In this document: one piece after another, positions 17,094 to 26,128 of the stretch | Layout of the letters: every line of letters begins with the position of its first letter | Numbering within the stretch: position 1 is the stretch's first letter | DNA from: Accumulibacter sp964420975 | Lineage (GTDB): Bacteria > Pseudomonadota > Gammaproteobacteria > Burkholderiales > Rhodocyclaceae | Assembly (NCBI GenBank): GCA_964420975.1 | Contig: CAYQVH010000014.1 | Location: 1-64,000 of the forward strand | Length of the DNA stretch: 64,000 nucleotides | Reading direction: 5' to 3' | The notes under the pieces: model-generated | The model's input: only the letters and a program-made list of their open reading frames with translations | Told to the model about the DNA's origin: nothing | Database searches by the model: none | Position numbers and translations under genes: made by a program

Positions 17094-19445
17094 ATGATGA
17101 CCACCCTCACCTTGCTCTTACTCGGAGTCAGTGCACTAAGTGCGACCATCGTTTTCGGCGTGCGACCGGTGCGCCGTTTTCTGATTACTCGATCGGTCTT
17201 TCGGACTTACAAGAAAGTTTTGCCACAGATGTCGGATACCGAGCGCGACGCGCTCGAAGCGGGAACCGTTTGGTGGGACGGAGAGCTTTTCCGCGGCAAT
17301 CCCGATTGGAACAAGTTGCTGACCTATCCCGTCCCGGTCATGACGCCCGAGGAACAGGCGTTTATGGATAACGAAGTGGAGCAGGCTTGTGCGCTGGTCG
17401 ACGACTGGCAGATAACGACGGAGCTTTATGACTTGCCGCCACAGGCGTGGCAGTACATCAAGGACAACGGATTTCTTGGGATGATCATTCCCAAGTCGTA
17501 CGGCGGGCTGGGTTTCTCGGCCTATGCCCACTCGCAGATCGTGACCAAGCTCTCGTCGCGCTGCTCGGCCTTGTCGGTCTCCGTCATGGTGCCAAATTCC
17601 CTGGGTCCAGCCGAGCTGTTGATGCACTACGGAACCGAAGAGCAAAAGACGCACTATCTCCCGAGGTTGGCGAGAGGCCTTGACATTCCGGCGTTCGCGC
17701 TGACGAGTCCGTGGGCTGGTTCCGACGCGGCATCGATTCCCGACATCGGCATTGTCTGCAAAGGGTTTTGGCAGGGTAGGGAAGTGCTTGGCATGCGTGT
17801 GACCTGGCACAAACGCTACATTACGCTGGGTCCGGTATGCACGCTTCTTGGGCTGGCGTTCCACCTGTACGACCCGGACGGACTGCTTGGCGGGAAGCGA
17901 CACGTCGGCATTACGTGCGCTTTGGTGCCGCGTGAGACGGCGGGAGTCGAGCTCGGACGTAGGCACTTCCCGCTCAATGCGATGTTTATGAATGGGCCGA
18001 CCTCCGGCAAAGATGTCTTCATGCCGATGGATTTCGTGATCGGTGGTCAGGCGATGGTTGGCCAGGGCTGGCGGATGCTGATGGAGTGTCTCGCTGCCGG
18101 ACGGTCGATTTCGCTGCCGTCGTCAAATACGGGTGTCGCGCAGCTCACTGCGCGCGCTGTCGGCGCCTACGCGCGCGTGCGCAACCAGTTTCGCACGGCT
18201 ATTGGGCGTTTTGAGGGAGTAGAAGAGCCGTTAACTCGGATCGGCGCGTACACCTACATGATGGATGCCGTGCGCAAGATGACCGCCGGCGCGATCGACC
18301 TCGGTGAACGACCGTCCGTCGTTTCGGCGATCGCCAAGTACCACGTCACGGAACGCGCGCGTCAAGTGGTCAACGACGGCATGGATATTGTCGGCGGAAA
18401 AGGAATTTGCCTTGGCCCAAGCAACTTCATTGGTCGAGCCTATCAGCAGATTCCGATCGGGATTACGGTCGAAGGGGCGAACATTTTGACGCGGAGCATG
18501 ATCCTCTTCGGACAGGGGGCCATTCGCTGCCACCCGTATGTTCTGCGCGAGATGAAAGCGGCGTACAACCCGGATCGCCAGGCCGGCTTGCGCGACTTTG
18601 ACGAGGCGCTGTTTGGTCACGTCCGGTTTACCATTCGCCATGGCTTGGCGGCGCTGTGGACCGGCCTTACCGGGTCGCGCTTTGTACCGGTGCCGGCGCA
18701 AGTGGCGCCGGAGACCCGGCGCTATTATCAACAGCTGACGCGCTTCGCAGCCGGCTTCGCCTTTCTCGCCGACATCTCGATGTTGGTACTTGGCGGGGAG
18801 CTGAAACGTCGGGAAAAACTGTCGGCTCGTCTAGGCGATATCTTGTCGATGTTGTATCTGTGCTCCGCGACGCTGAAGCGCTACGAAGCGGAGGGGAGGC
18901 AGCAGGCGGATGCTCCCCTGCTGCACTGGGCGATGTGGGATGCCATGTACAAGGCTCAGATGGCGTTTGACGGCGTGATGGCGAACTTCCCGGCGCGCTG
19001 GATAGCGCGCTGCCTGTATCGCATGATCTTTCCGCTCGGGCATCCCTACGATGTTCCATCGGATCGTATCGGTCACAAAGTGGCCAAACTGTTGATTCAA
19101 CCGTCGGCCTCACGCGACCGGCTGACTGCAGAGGCCTACGTTCCGCGGAGCGACAAAGAGGCGATCGGGACGCTTGAACTGGCATTGTCGGCGACCATCG
19201 AGGCGGAGCCGATCGACGCCAAGATTCGCGCGGCGGAAAAGAAGGGCGTGCTGGCCGATAATCCGGACGCCAATGTCAGAGACTTGGCGCAGGCTGCATT
19301 TTCGGCAGGCATCGTTACCGCTGCCGAATACGCGGTGCTCAAACGGCGCGATGAACTACGTGATGCGGTGATTCATGTCGACGATTTTCCAATGGATCTC
19401 GGGAGTCATCAGCAGCGACTTCCGCCGCATCGGGTTGCAGCGTAG
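17094..19445 (+). CDS. fadE: Acyl-CoA dehydrogenase, FadE type
   Basis: A 783-residue FadE-like enzyme, close to the 814 residues of E. coli FadE and much longer than short acyl-CoA dehydrogenases. It begins with a hydrophobic segment (MMTTLTLLLLGVSALSATIV), then the dehydrogenase core (GFLGMIIPKSYGGLGFSAYA near residue 125; FALTSPWAGSDAA near 200) and a long C-terminal extension. It catalyses the first, FAD-dependent step of beta-oxidation. CAGGAGA before 17094 chooses this start over an upstream ATG at 17055. It lies about 100 bases after the regulator gene, probably in one transcript. Confidence 0.93.
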   Translation: MMTTLTLLLLGVSALSATIVFGVRPVRRFLITRSVFRTYKKVLPQMSDTERDALEAGTVWWDGELFRGNPDWNKLLTYPVPVMTPEEQAFMDNEVEQACALVDDWQITTELYDLPPQAWQYIKDNGFLGMIIPKSYGGLGFSAYAHSQIVTKLSSRCSALSVSVMVPNSLGPAELLMHYGTEEQKTHYLPRLARGLDIPAFALTSPWAGSDAASIPDIGIVCKGFWQGREVLGMRVTWHKRYITLGPVCTLLGLAFHLYDPDGLLGGKRHVGITCALVPRETAGVELGRRHFPLNAMFMNGPTSGKDVFMPMDFVIGGQAMVGQGWRMLMECLAAGRSISLPSSNTGVAQLTARAVGAYARVRNQFRTAIGRFEGVEEPLTRIGAYTYMMDAVRKMTAGAIDLGERPSVVSAIAKYHVTERARQVVNDGMDIVGGKGICLGPSNFIGRAYQQIPIGITVEGANILTRSMILFGQGAIRCHPYVLREMKAAYNPDRQAGLRDFDEALFGHVRFTIRHGLAALWTGLTGSRFVPVPAQVAPETRRYYQQLTRFAAGFAFLADISMLVLGGELKRREKLSARLGDILSMLYLCSATLKRYEAEGRQQADAPLLHWAMWDAMYKAQMAFDGVMANFPARWIARCLYRMIFPLGHPYDVPSDRIGHKVAKLLIQPSASRDRLTAEAYVPRSDKEAIGTLELALSATIEAEPIDAKIRAAEKKGVLADNPDANVRDLAQAAFSAGIVTAAEYAVLKRRDELRDAVIHVDDFPMDLGSHQQRLPPHRVAA

Positions 19446-19769
19446 CCTTAATCGCCGCCACTGCGGTCGACACGACTCTCGCCGGCGCCACCAAGGCGCC
19501 GATATACCCACGCGCACTTGTGCGGCACGCTGGACCCTCGGCCGGTAGGCGGGGCGGCATATTCTGCGTACGCCGCAGACTCCTCAAGCGTCCTCCTGGT
19601 TTCGTACCTCAAGGGCTGCGAACGCGACGCGTCACGCCACTGTTTGGTCCTTACCGACGGATGGACGCCACGGGGATGGTTGCTGCCGCCGATCTGGGCG
19701 GCGCAGGTTTTTTCGGCGCGGGTTTCGCTCCTCTTACGGGCGGCCCCCTGCACTTCTTAAGGAGTCGAT
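19446..19769. other. Intergenic region between fadE and thioesterase gene
   Basis: These 324 bases hold no convincing gene. A short GC stem (GCCGCC with GGCGGC, about 19682-19702) followed by TTTTTT at 19710 could weakly terminate fadE transcription. No promoter pair or copy of the TetR operator was seen. AAGGAG at the right end is the ribosome binding site of the next gene. Confidence 0.5.
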
Positions 19770-20192
19770 ATGAAGGACTGTCAGGGCATTCTAACGTCTC
19801 GGCAGCCAATCCTCAGGGTGGTGCCGATGCCGGCCGACGTCAATCCTCAAGGCGATGTCTTTGGCGGCTGGATAATGGCGCAGGTGGATATTGCGGGTGC
19901 CGTCCTTGCGATGCGACGAGCGTGCGGGCGGGTGACTACCGTCGCGGTCAACTCGTTTCTCTTCAAGCAGCCGGTGACCGTCGGAGATGTGGTCAGTTTT
20001 TTTGCCGAAGTCGTGGGCATCGGGCAAACGTCGATTCAGGTACGGGTCGAGGTGTTTGCGGAACGTAACCCGGCGCAGCCCCTTACCGTAAAAGTCACCG
20101 AGGCCGTGCTTACCTATGTTGCGATAAACCAACACGGTGAGAAGCGGAGATTGTCAGAGCCACGCATGAGCGATGATTTTTCTAAAGGGTAG
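19770..20192 (+). CDS. Acyl-CoA thioesterase, YciA-like hotdog fold
   Basis: A 140-residue single hotdog-domain protein. The N-terminal PMPADVNPQGDVFGGWIMAQVD block (about residues 19-40) with its Asn, Asp and Gly residues is the active-site signature of the YciA/BACH group, which hydrolyses acyl-CoA to free acid and CoA. Its place between fadE and fadL suggests it balances acyl-CoA pools in fatty-acid breakdown. TTAAGGAG before the ATG supports the start. Confidence 0.88.
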   Translation: MKDCQGILTSRQPILRVVPMPADVNPQGDVFGGWIMAQVDIAGAVLAMRRACGRVTTVAVNSFLFKQPVTVGDVVSFFAEVVGIGQTSIQVRVEVFAERNPAQPLTVKVTEAVLTYVAINQHGEKRRLSEPRMSDDFSKG

Positions 20193-20271
20193 TCGTAGGA
20201 TAGTGCAGCGGTATTGCCAATACTCCGTGGCAGTTAAGCCACGTCTAGATCGTCGCCAAGGGAGAGTGAAC

Positions 20272-21609
20272 ATGTCACCACAAGGATCGCTGAGATTGTT
20301 GCCGGCATTACTTTTGGGAATTTTTTCAGGCGCTGCATGCGCCTCGGGCTTTCAGTTGCTCGAACAGGGTAGTGGCCTTGGCAACGCCTATGCAGGATCG
20401 GCGGCGAAGGCCAACGATGCCAGCACGATCTTCTGGAATCCGGCCGGAATGACTCAGCTGAAGGCCATCGAAGCGTCGGGTGGTTTGACCGCGGTGAGGA
20501 CCAGCTACAAGTTTCATGATCGCGGCTCACAGGTCGGTCAGTTTGGCCCCGGGGGGGCGATGGGGGCTGGCGATGGCGATGACGCGGGTGCTTGGGGCTA
20601 TTTGCCGAACGGCTATCTATCGTGGGCGCTGAGCAAAGATCTCTATGTTGGATTGGGAATTGGAGCACCTTTCGGACTTAAGACAAAGTACGACGATCCG
20701 TGGCGAGGGAGTGCCCAGTCGAACGAGTTCGATATCAAGACCATTAACATCAATCCCTCGATTGCGTTCCGTGTCAACGAGATGGTGTCGCTTGGCGCAG
20801 GCGTCAGCTGGCAGAAGATCGAAGCCGACTACTATCGTCGCGTAGCGATCAATAATGCCGGTCCCTTGACGCTGCCACGCGTCACGTCGCACATGAGTAT
20901 TGACGACGACGCCTGGGGATGGAACCTCGGCGCTCTGTTCACCTTGTCGCCGGCAACCAAGATTGGCCTCTCCTATCGGTCGACGATCCAGTATCACACC
21001 GAAGGCAAGGTAAAACTGAGGGGCGACGGAACGGCCGCCGGGAATGCAACGGCGCTTGCGTTAAGCAATGCCGGCGGGGCAAGCGATGTCAAGGCCGATC
21101 TCAGGGTGCCGGACACCTTCATTCTGAGCGTTGATCAGAAATTGAGTGACCGTTGGCAGCTTCTCGGCGACATTTCCTGGACCGGCTGGAGTTCGATCAA
21201 GAACGTCAACATTGTCCGCGATTCCGGGCCGCAAGCTGGCGCGCTCGCACAGACGCTCGATGCAAACTTCCAAAACACCTACCGTGTTGCCTTGGGGGCG
21301 ATCTACACGGTGTCAGAAGCTGTCAAGCTGCAGTTCGGTCTGGCCTATGATCAGACGCCGGTGCGCGGCGCGACCAGTCGTCTGACTTCCTTGCCGGATA
21401 ACGATCGCACCTGGTTTTCGTTTGGTGGGCAGTGGAAGCCTGCGCGAGAGCAGACGCTCGAGCTCGGCGTGACCTATCTGTACATCAAGGATCCGAAGAT
21501 CAATAAGAACGAAACGACCGTCAATCCACTCACCAATCGAGGCACGGTGACTGGCGAATACGATGCCAGCGCGTGGATTCTCGGTGCCCAGTACTCGCTG
21601 GCGTTCTAG
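20272..21609 (+). CDS. fadL: FadL-family outer-membrane long-chain fatty acid transporter
   Basis: A 445-residue precursor. A signal peptide (about residues 1-24, ending GAACA) is followed by the FadL hatch sequence SGFQLLEQGSGLGNAYAG and NDASTIFWNPAGMTQL, then a beta-barrel with a terminal aromatic residue (LGAQYSLAF) expected for BAM recognition. It moves long-chain fatty acids across the outer membrane. AAGGGAGAG before 20272 sets the start. A terminator follows 27 bases after the stop. Confidence 0.92.
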   Translation: MSPQGSLRLLPALLLGIFSGAACASGFQLLEQGSGLGNAYAGSAAKANDASTIFWNPAGMTQLKAIEASGGLTAVRTSYKFHDRGSQVGQFGPGGAMGAGDGDDAGAWGYLPNGYLSWALSKDLYVGLGIGAPFGLKTKYDDPWRGSAQSNEFDIKTININPSIAFRVNEMVSLGAGVSWQKIEADYYRRVAINNAGPLTLPRVTSHMSIDDDAWGWNLGALFTLSPATKIGLSYRSTIQYHTEGKVKLRGDGTAAGNATALALSNAGGASDVKADLRVPDTFILSVDQKLSDRWQLLGDISWTGWSSIKNVNIVRDSGPQAGALAQTLDANFQNTYRVALGAIYTVSEAVKLQFGLAYDQTPVRGATSRLTSLPDNDRTWFSFGGQWKPAREQTLELGVTYLYIKDPKINKNETTVNPLTNRGTVTGEYDASAWILGAQYSLAF

Positions 21610-21636
21610 CCCTTTCCGGTCACGCTTGCCAGAGAG

Positions 21637-21662
21637 AGCCCCGCTTGGCGGGGCTTTTTTTT
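21637..21662 (+). terminator. Intrinsic terminator after fadL
   Basis: AGCCCCGC (21637-21644) pairs with GCGGGGCT (21648-21655) over a 3-base loop and is followed by eight T. It separates fadL from the next operon. Confidence 0.92.
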
Positions 21663-21705
21663 CGCCGATTCCGTCGGCGCAGAGCGGTGTTTTCCGCGGC
21701 AAGGC

Positions 21706-21733
21706 TTGACCTTGTCCGCGAAACCGCTACAAT
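21706..21733 (+). promoter_or_regulatory. Sigma-70 promoter of the beta-oxidation operon
   Basis: TTGACC (21706-21711) and TACAAT (21728-21733) are spaced by 16 bases, five of six matches in each box. The inverted-repeat operator begins at the next base, so the transcription start near 21740 lies inside it. Confidence 0.8.
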
Positions 21734-21749
21734 TCAAACGTTCGTTTGA
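21734..21749. promoter_or_regulatory. Inverted-repeat operator, copy 2
   Basis: TCAAACG-TT-CGTTTGA is a perfect dyad with 7-base arms placed over the expected transcription start. It is the reverse-complement counterpart of the site before the TetR gene at 16201. This arrangement is that of a classical repressor block of transcription initiation. Confidence 0.75.
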
Positions 21750-21812
21750 CTGGCCTGTGCAGGGCAGTTTTGGGCTTCCTACGAGCGACGACGACTAGAT
21801 TAGGAGGACAGC

Positions 21813-24200
21813 TTGAGTAACTTCATCGTACGTAAGGCCGCTGTACTCGGAGCGGGCGTGATGGGTGCGCAGATTGCCGCCCATCTCGCGAATGCCGAAG
21901 TTCCGGTAGCTCTTTTTGATCTGCCGGCCGGCGAGGGCGATGCTAACGGGATCGTCAACCGCGCACTTGGCGCGCTCAAGAAGCACGAGCCGTCGCCGCT
22001 GGCGACCAAGGATCGTGTCCTCTACATTGACGCTTCGAACTACTCGCGGCATCTCGATCGACTGCGCGATTGCGACCTGATCATAGAGGCGATTGCCGAG
22101 AAAATGGAGTGGAAGGATGACCTCTATCGCAAGATCGCGCCCTTCCTCGCACCGTCGGCGATTGTTGCTTCGAACACTTCCGGATTGTCGGTGAACCGTC
22201 TGGCCGAAGCGCTCCCCCCCGAGCTCCGCCGACGTTTTTGCGGGATTCACTTCTTCAACCCGCCGCGCTATATGCCGCTCGTCGAGTTGATCGCTGGGCG
22301 CGATACCGATCCCTTGTTGCTCGATACGCTGGAGTCGTGGTTAGTGTCGCGTCTGGGCAAAGGGATCGTGCGCGCGTTCGATACGCCGAACTTCGTCGCC
22401 AACCGCATTGGGGTGTTCTCCATGTTGGCCGCGATGCATCACACGCAGCGGCTAGGGCTTGGTTTTGACGTTGTTGACGCGTTGAGCGGACCACTGATTG
22501 GCCGACCAAAAAGCGCCACTTACCGTACGGCCGACGTCGTCGGGCTCGATACGCTGGCGCATGTGATCCGCACCATGCAGGACACTTTGGCCGACGACCC
22601 GTGGCATCCCCATTTTAGTGTACCGGCTTGGCTCGAGCGGCTTATCGCCGCCGGCGCACTGGGACAGAAGACGCGTGCCGGCATTTTCCGCAAGGAAGGG
22701 CGAGCGATCAAAGTCCTCGACCTGGCGCGTGGGGGCTATCGTGAATCGGCGGCCGAAATCGACGCCGACGTCTTGGCAATACTCAAACACCCGAATGTCG
22801 GCGAACGGTTTGCGCGGTTGCGCGCCTCTCCGCATCCTCAGGCCGAGTTTCTCTGGGCAATTTTCCGCGACATCTTTCACTATGCGGCTTATCACCTCGC
22901 CGAGATCGCCAACAATGCGCGAGACGTCGATTTTGCGATGCGTTGGGGCTTCGGCTGGTCGCAGGGACCGTTCGAAACGTGGCAAGCGGCCGGCTGGCGA
23001 GCGATTGCGGACGCTGTCCGAAGCGACATTGAGGGCGGTCTGACGATGAGCTCGGCACCGTTGCCGGCTTGGGTTTTCAGCGCGCTGAGAGAAAACGGCG
23101 TCCATCGATCGGATGGCTCGTATTCGGCGCAGGCGGACGCGTATCAGGCGCGCTCGTCATTGCCCGTTTATCAGCGGCAACTGATTCCTGAGCGGGTGTT
23201 TGGCGAGCAGCCGGTGAGAGGGACGACGCTCTGGGAGAACGACGGCGTGCGACTGTGGGTGCTGCCCGAGGTCGATGCCGAGATAGCCATTGCCAGCGTC
23301 AAGTCGCGCAACCATACCTTGGGACGCGACGAGATTATCGGTCTTCAGGAAGCGGTGGTGCGAGCCGAGGCGTCGTACCGTGGCCTCGTTATCTGGCAGG
23401 AGGCTCCCTTTGCTTTTGGTGCCAATCTCAAGGAGGTGGCGACCGCGATTGCGGCGAGCGAGTTCGATTTGTTGGCGAGCTACGTCGCCGAGTTCCAGAA
23501 GACGGCGATGTGTCTGAAGTACGCGCAGGTTCCGGTTGTTGCGGCCGTACAGGGAATGGCGCTGGGTGGCGGTTGCGAGTTCCTGATGCACGCCGCCAAA
23601 CGAGTGATCGCACTCGAGAGTTACATCGGATTGGTTGAGGTCGGCGTAGGCCTGATCCCGGCGGGCGGCGGATGCAAGGAGTTTGCCATACGCGCTGCTC
23701 AGCAGGCCGCGAAGACTGCTGGCAACGATCCTTTCGAGTTTATCCAGCCAGCGTTCACCACAATTGCCATGGCGACCGTGTCGAAGAGCGGCCTGCAGGC
23801 CAAGGAGCTAGGATTTGCGCTCGAAACCGACAAGGTGGTTTTCAATCCTCATGAGTTGCTCTATGTTGCCTTGCGCGAAGCGAGAGCCTTGGCCGAGGCC
23901 GGATACTATCCGCGTCTGCCGGCGCGTGCGGTGAAGGTCGCCGGCCGTACCGGGATCGCCAACTGCGAATTATTGCTCGCCAACATGAAAGAAGGCGGAA
24001 TGATTTCGGCTTACGACTATACCGTTGGCAAGGCCGTCGCAACGGCGTTATGTGGTGGTGATGTCGAAACCGGATCGCTGGTCGATGAGGAGTGGTTGCT
24101 AACGGTCGAACGCAAACTTTTCGTCGATTTGCTGCACAACCAGAAAACACAGCAGCGCATTTTGCACCTGCTGGAAACCGGCAAACCTCTGCGTAACTGA
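21813..24200 (+). CDS. 3-hydroxyacyl-CoA dehydrogenase / enoyl-CoA hydratase, FadN-like
   Basis: A 795-residue bifunctional enzyme. The N-terminal NAD-binding fold starts at AAVLGAGVMGAQIAAHLANA (residues 9-28), with the dehydrogenase motif IHFFNPPRYMPLVELI near 145. The crotonase part is C-terminal (about 490-720; VAAVQGMALGGGCEFLMHAA near 575). This domain order is that of Bacillus FadN and the reverse of E. coli FadB. It hydrates enoyl-CoA and oxidises hydroxyacyl-CoA. The start is a TTG at 21813 after TAGGAGG. It forms an operon with the thiolase. Confidence 0.92.
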   Translation: MSNFIVRKAAVLGAGVMGAQIAAHLANAEVPVALFDLPAGEGDANGIVNRALGALKKHEPSPLATKDRVLYIDASNYSRHLDRLRDCDLIIEAIAEKMEWKDDLYRKIAPFLAPSAIVASNTSGLSVNRLAEALPPELRRRFCGIHFFNPPRYMPLVELIAGRDTDPLLLDTLESWLVSRLGKGIVRAFDTPNFVANRIGVFSMLAAMHHTQRLGLGFDVVDALSGPLIGRPKSATYRTADVVGLDTLAHVIRTMQDTLADDPWHPHFSVPAWLERLIAAGALGQKTRAGIFRKEGRAIKVLDLARGGYRESAAEIDADVLAILKHPNVGERFARLRASPHPQAEFLWAIFRDIFHYAAYHLAEIANNARDVDFAMRWGFGWSQGPFETWQAAGWRAIADAVRSDIEGGLTMSSAPLPAWVFSALRENGVHRSDGSYSAQADAYQARSSLPVYQRQLIPERVFGEQPVRGTTLWENDGVRLWVLPEVDAEIAIASVKSRNHTLGRDEIIGLQEAVVRAEASYRGLVIWQEAPFAFGANLKEVATAIAASEFDLLASYVAEFQKTAMCLKYAQVPVVAAVQGMALGGGCEFLMHAAKRVIALESYIGLVEVGVGLIPAGGGCKEFAIRAAQQAAKTAGNDPFEFIQPAFTTIAMATVSKSGLQAKELGFALETDKVVFNPHELLYVALREARALAEAGYYPRLPARAVKVAGRTGIANCELLLANMKEGGMISAYDYTVGKAVATALCGGDVETGSLVDEEWLLTVERKLFVDLLHNQKTQQRILHLLETGKPLRN

Positions 24201-24220
24201 GCCGGCCAAGGAGAATCGAG

Positions 24221-25423
24221 ATGAGTAAACCGCTTCAGGAAGCCTACATCGTCGCCGCCACCCGCTTGCCGGTTGGGCGCCGAAAAGGGGTGCTCGGTCA
24301 CGTGCGTCCGGATGACATGCTGGCGCACGCGATAGGCTCGTTGCTGGCACAGGTGCCGGAAGTTGATCCGGCGTCGATCGAGGACGTGATCGTTGGCTGC
24401 GCAATGCCAGAGGCCGAGCAGGGAATGAACGTAGCGCGTATCGGCTTGCTGCTAGCGGGCCTACCCAATACGGTGCCGGGAATCACCATCAACCGCTTCT
24501 GTGCTTCTGGCGTGCAGGCGGTGGCTTTGGCAGCCGACCGTATTCGTCTGGGCGAGGCTGACGTGATGCTTGCGGGTGGTACGGAAACGATGTCGCTGAT
24601 GAACCAGATGATGGGCAACAAGATTGCCCTCAATCCGGCGATTTTCGAGTACGAGCAAAACTACACTATTGCCTTTGGCATGGGGTTGACCGCCGAGAGG
24701 GTCGCTGCCCAATGGCAGGTCTCGCGCGAAGATCAGGATGCGTTTGCCCTTGCTTCTCACCAAAAGGCGTGCGCGGCGATTGCCGCCGGACATTTCAAGG
24801 CGGAGATCTCGCCGTATGCGGTCAAGGCCAGAGTACCCGACTTGGGTAGTGGCGAAGTGGTGGTCAGGGAATCTCTCGTCGATACCGACGAAGGTCCGCG
24901 TGCAGATGCGAGCCCTGAAGGGCTAGCCCGTTTGCGACCGGTTTTTGCAGCCCGCGGATCGGTGACGGCCGGCAACAGTTCGCAGATGTCGGACGGCGCG
25001 GCAGCCGTTCTCGTCGTCTCGGAAAAGGCGCTGCGGAGCTTCAATCTGAAGCCGTTGGCTCGGTTTGTGGGGTTTTCGGTTGCCGGAGTTGCCCCGGAGA
25101 TCATGGGTATTGGACCGATTGAGGCGATTCCCCGTGTCCTTAAGCGGGCCGGCATCAGCCAGGACGAGGTGGACTGGATCGAGCTTAACGAAGCGTTTGC
25201 CGCCCAGGCGCTGGCGGTCATACGAACATTGGATCTCGATCCGGCGAAGGTCAATCCGCTTGGCGGTGCGATTGCGCTGGGGCATCCCCTTGGTGCAACC
25301 GGTGCCATTCGCACCGCGACGCTGGTTCATGGGCTACAGCGGACCGGCAAGCGTTACGGGATGGTCACCATGTGCATTGGGACGGGTATGGGCGCTGCCG
25401 GGCTGTTCGAATCGATGTCCTGA
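24221..25423 (+). CDS. Acetyl-CoA C-acyltransferase (3-ketoacyl-CoA thiolase)
   Basis: A 400-residue thiolase. The acyl-accepting Cys lies in NRFCASGVQA (about residue 93), the catalytic His in GHPLGATGAIR (about 356) and the second Cys in CIGTGMGAAGLFE (about 386). It performs the last, CoA-dependent cleavage of beta-oxidation. It follows the dehydrogenase by 20 bases with AAGGAGAA as binding site and should be controlled by the same promoter and operator. FadA or FadI role is likely; the exact chain-length preference cannot be seen. Confidence 0.94.
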   Translation: MSKPLQEAYIVAATRLPVGRRKGVLGHVRPDDMLAHAIGSLLAQVPEVDPASIEDVIVGCAMPEAEQGMNVARIGLLLAGLPNTVPGITINRFCASGVQAVALAADRIRLGEADVMLAGGTETMSLMNQMMGNKIALNPAIFEYEQNYTIAFGMGLTAERVAAQWQVSREDQDAFALASHQKACAAIAAGHFKAEISPYAVKARVPDLGSGEVVVRESLVDTDEGPRADASPEGLARLRPVFAARGSVTAGNSSQMSDGAAAVLVVSEKALRSFNLKPLARFVGFSVAGVAPEIMGIGPIEAIPRVLKRAGISQDEVDWIELNEAFAAQALAVIRTLDLDPAKVNPLGGAIALGHPLGATGAIRTATLVHGLQRTGKRYGMVTMCIGTGMGAAGLFESMS

Positions 25424-25460
25424 CAGTCTCCCCGCACATTCTCGCGCGTGTCTATCGACC

Positions 25461-25495
25461 CGTCGCTCGCCTCGACCGGATTGAGGCGGGCGACG
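25461..25495. terminator. Hairpin between convergent genes (possible terminator)
   Basis: CGTCGCTCGCCTC (25461-25473) pairs with GAGGCGGGCGACG (25483-25495) with one G-T wobble. It lies 38 bases after the thiolase stop and between convergent genes. There is no T-run, so it is either a weak terminator or an RNA-stabilising 3' end. Confidence 0.45.
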
Positions 25496-25594
25496 TCCGG
25501 TCAGGGCGTGGAACCTGAGGCGTCGTGACGGCGTTCTCCTTGCGTTTCTTGGCGCGCCACCGTTTTTTTCCGTGCTCCGCGTCGCCAGAGAACG

Positions 25595-26128
25595 TCAGTG
25601 GCTTGGGCCGCAGGCCGCGCTGTCGTCCCCTATCTCGCTCGTTGTCGTCTCGCGGCTGCTGACCGGGTTGTCGCTCGCTGTGAGCGTCAGAGGCAACCGA
25701 AGCTGCCCGCGCTGGGCGAGAAAGTCGCCGATGGTATCTGTCAGCGTGGTCGCGATGCACGCCCGCAGTTCGTCGCTCGCACGCCTGAAAAAATCGTCTA
25801 CCTGTGCCGGCAGCTCGTCTACGAGCCGTCTGCGCACGCAGTCGGCGAGGTCGTTGGCCAGGGTGTCGCGCAGCTCGCCCCCGAGGTCGGCGGTTTCGTC
25901 AGTGGTCATCGGCGTGGGCGGTGTAACGACGTCAGTCAGAACGGGCAGGTCATCGTCTTGATCGAGCGAAAGCTCTCCCTGTTGTTGCTGACGAGGAGCT
26001 TCGCTCGCGGCAACAAAGCTTCGCCGTCGCGACAGCCGCCGCGGTTCCGTGGTTTCGCACACAGTCGGGCTGACGTCAGGTCGGATGAGCAAATCGGCTC
26101 GCGCCAGTAAATCAGGTTCGTTACTCAT
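25595..26128 (-). CDS. Hypothetical protein downstream of holC
   Basis: A 177-residue acidic, probably soluble protein of unknown function. The N-terminal half is low complexity, rich in Gln, Asp, Pro and Thr. The middle (about 80-150; LRDTLANDLADCVRRRLVDE, then IATTLTDTIGDFLAQRGQL) looks helical and amphipathic. It begins in an ATGA overlap with the holC stop, so its translation is coupled to the polymerase chi subunit. A DUF2486-like relationship is possible from this position but was not tested. Confidence 0.6.
   Translation of the reverse strand: MSNEPDLLARADLLIRPDVSPTVCETTEPRRLSRRRSFVAASEAPRQQQQGELSLDQDDDLPVLTDVVTPPTPMTTDETADLGGELRDTLANDLADCVRRRLVDELPAQVDDFFRRASDELRACIATTLTDTIGDFLAQRGQLRLPLTLTASDNPVSSRETTTSEIGDDSAACGPSH

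Noticed and set aside
19520..20068. Open frame of 182 codons on the + strand between fadE and fadL
   Set aside because: It overlaps the thioesterase gene in another frame. The thioesterase has a clear ribosome binding site and hotdog motifs.
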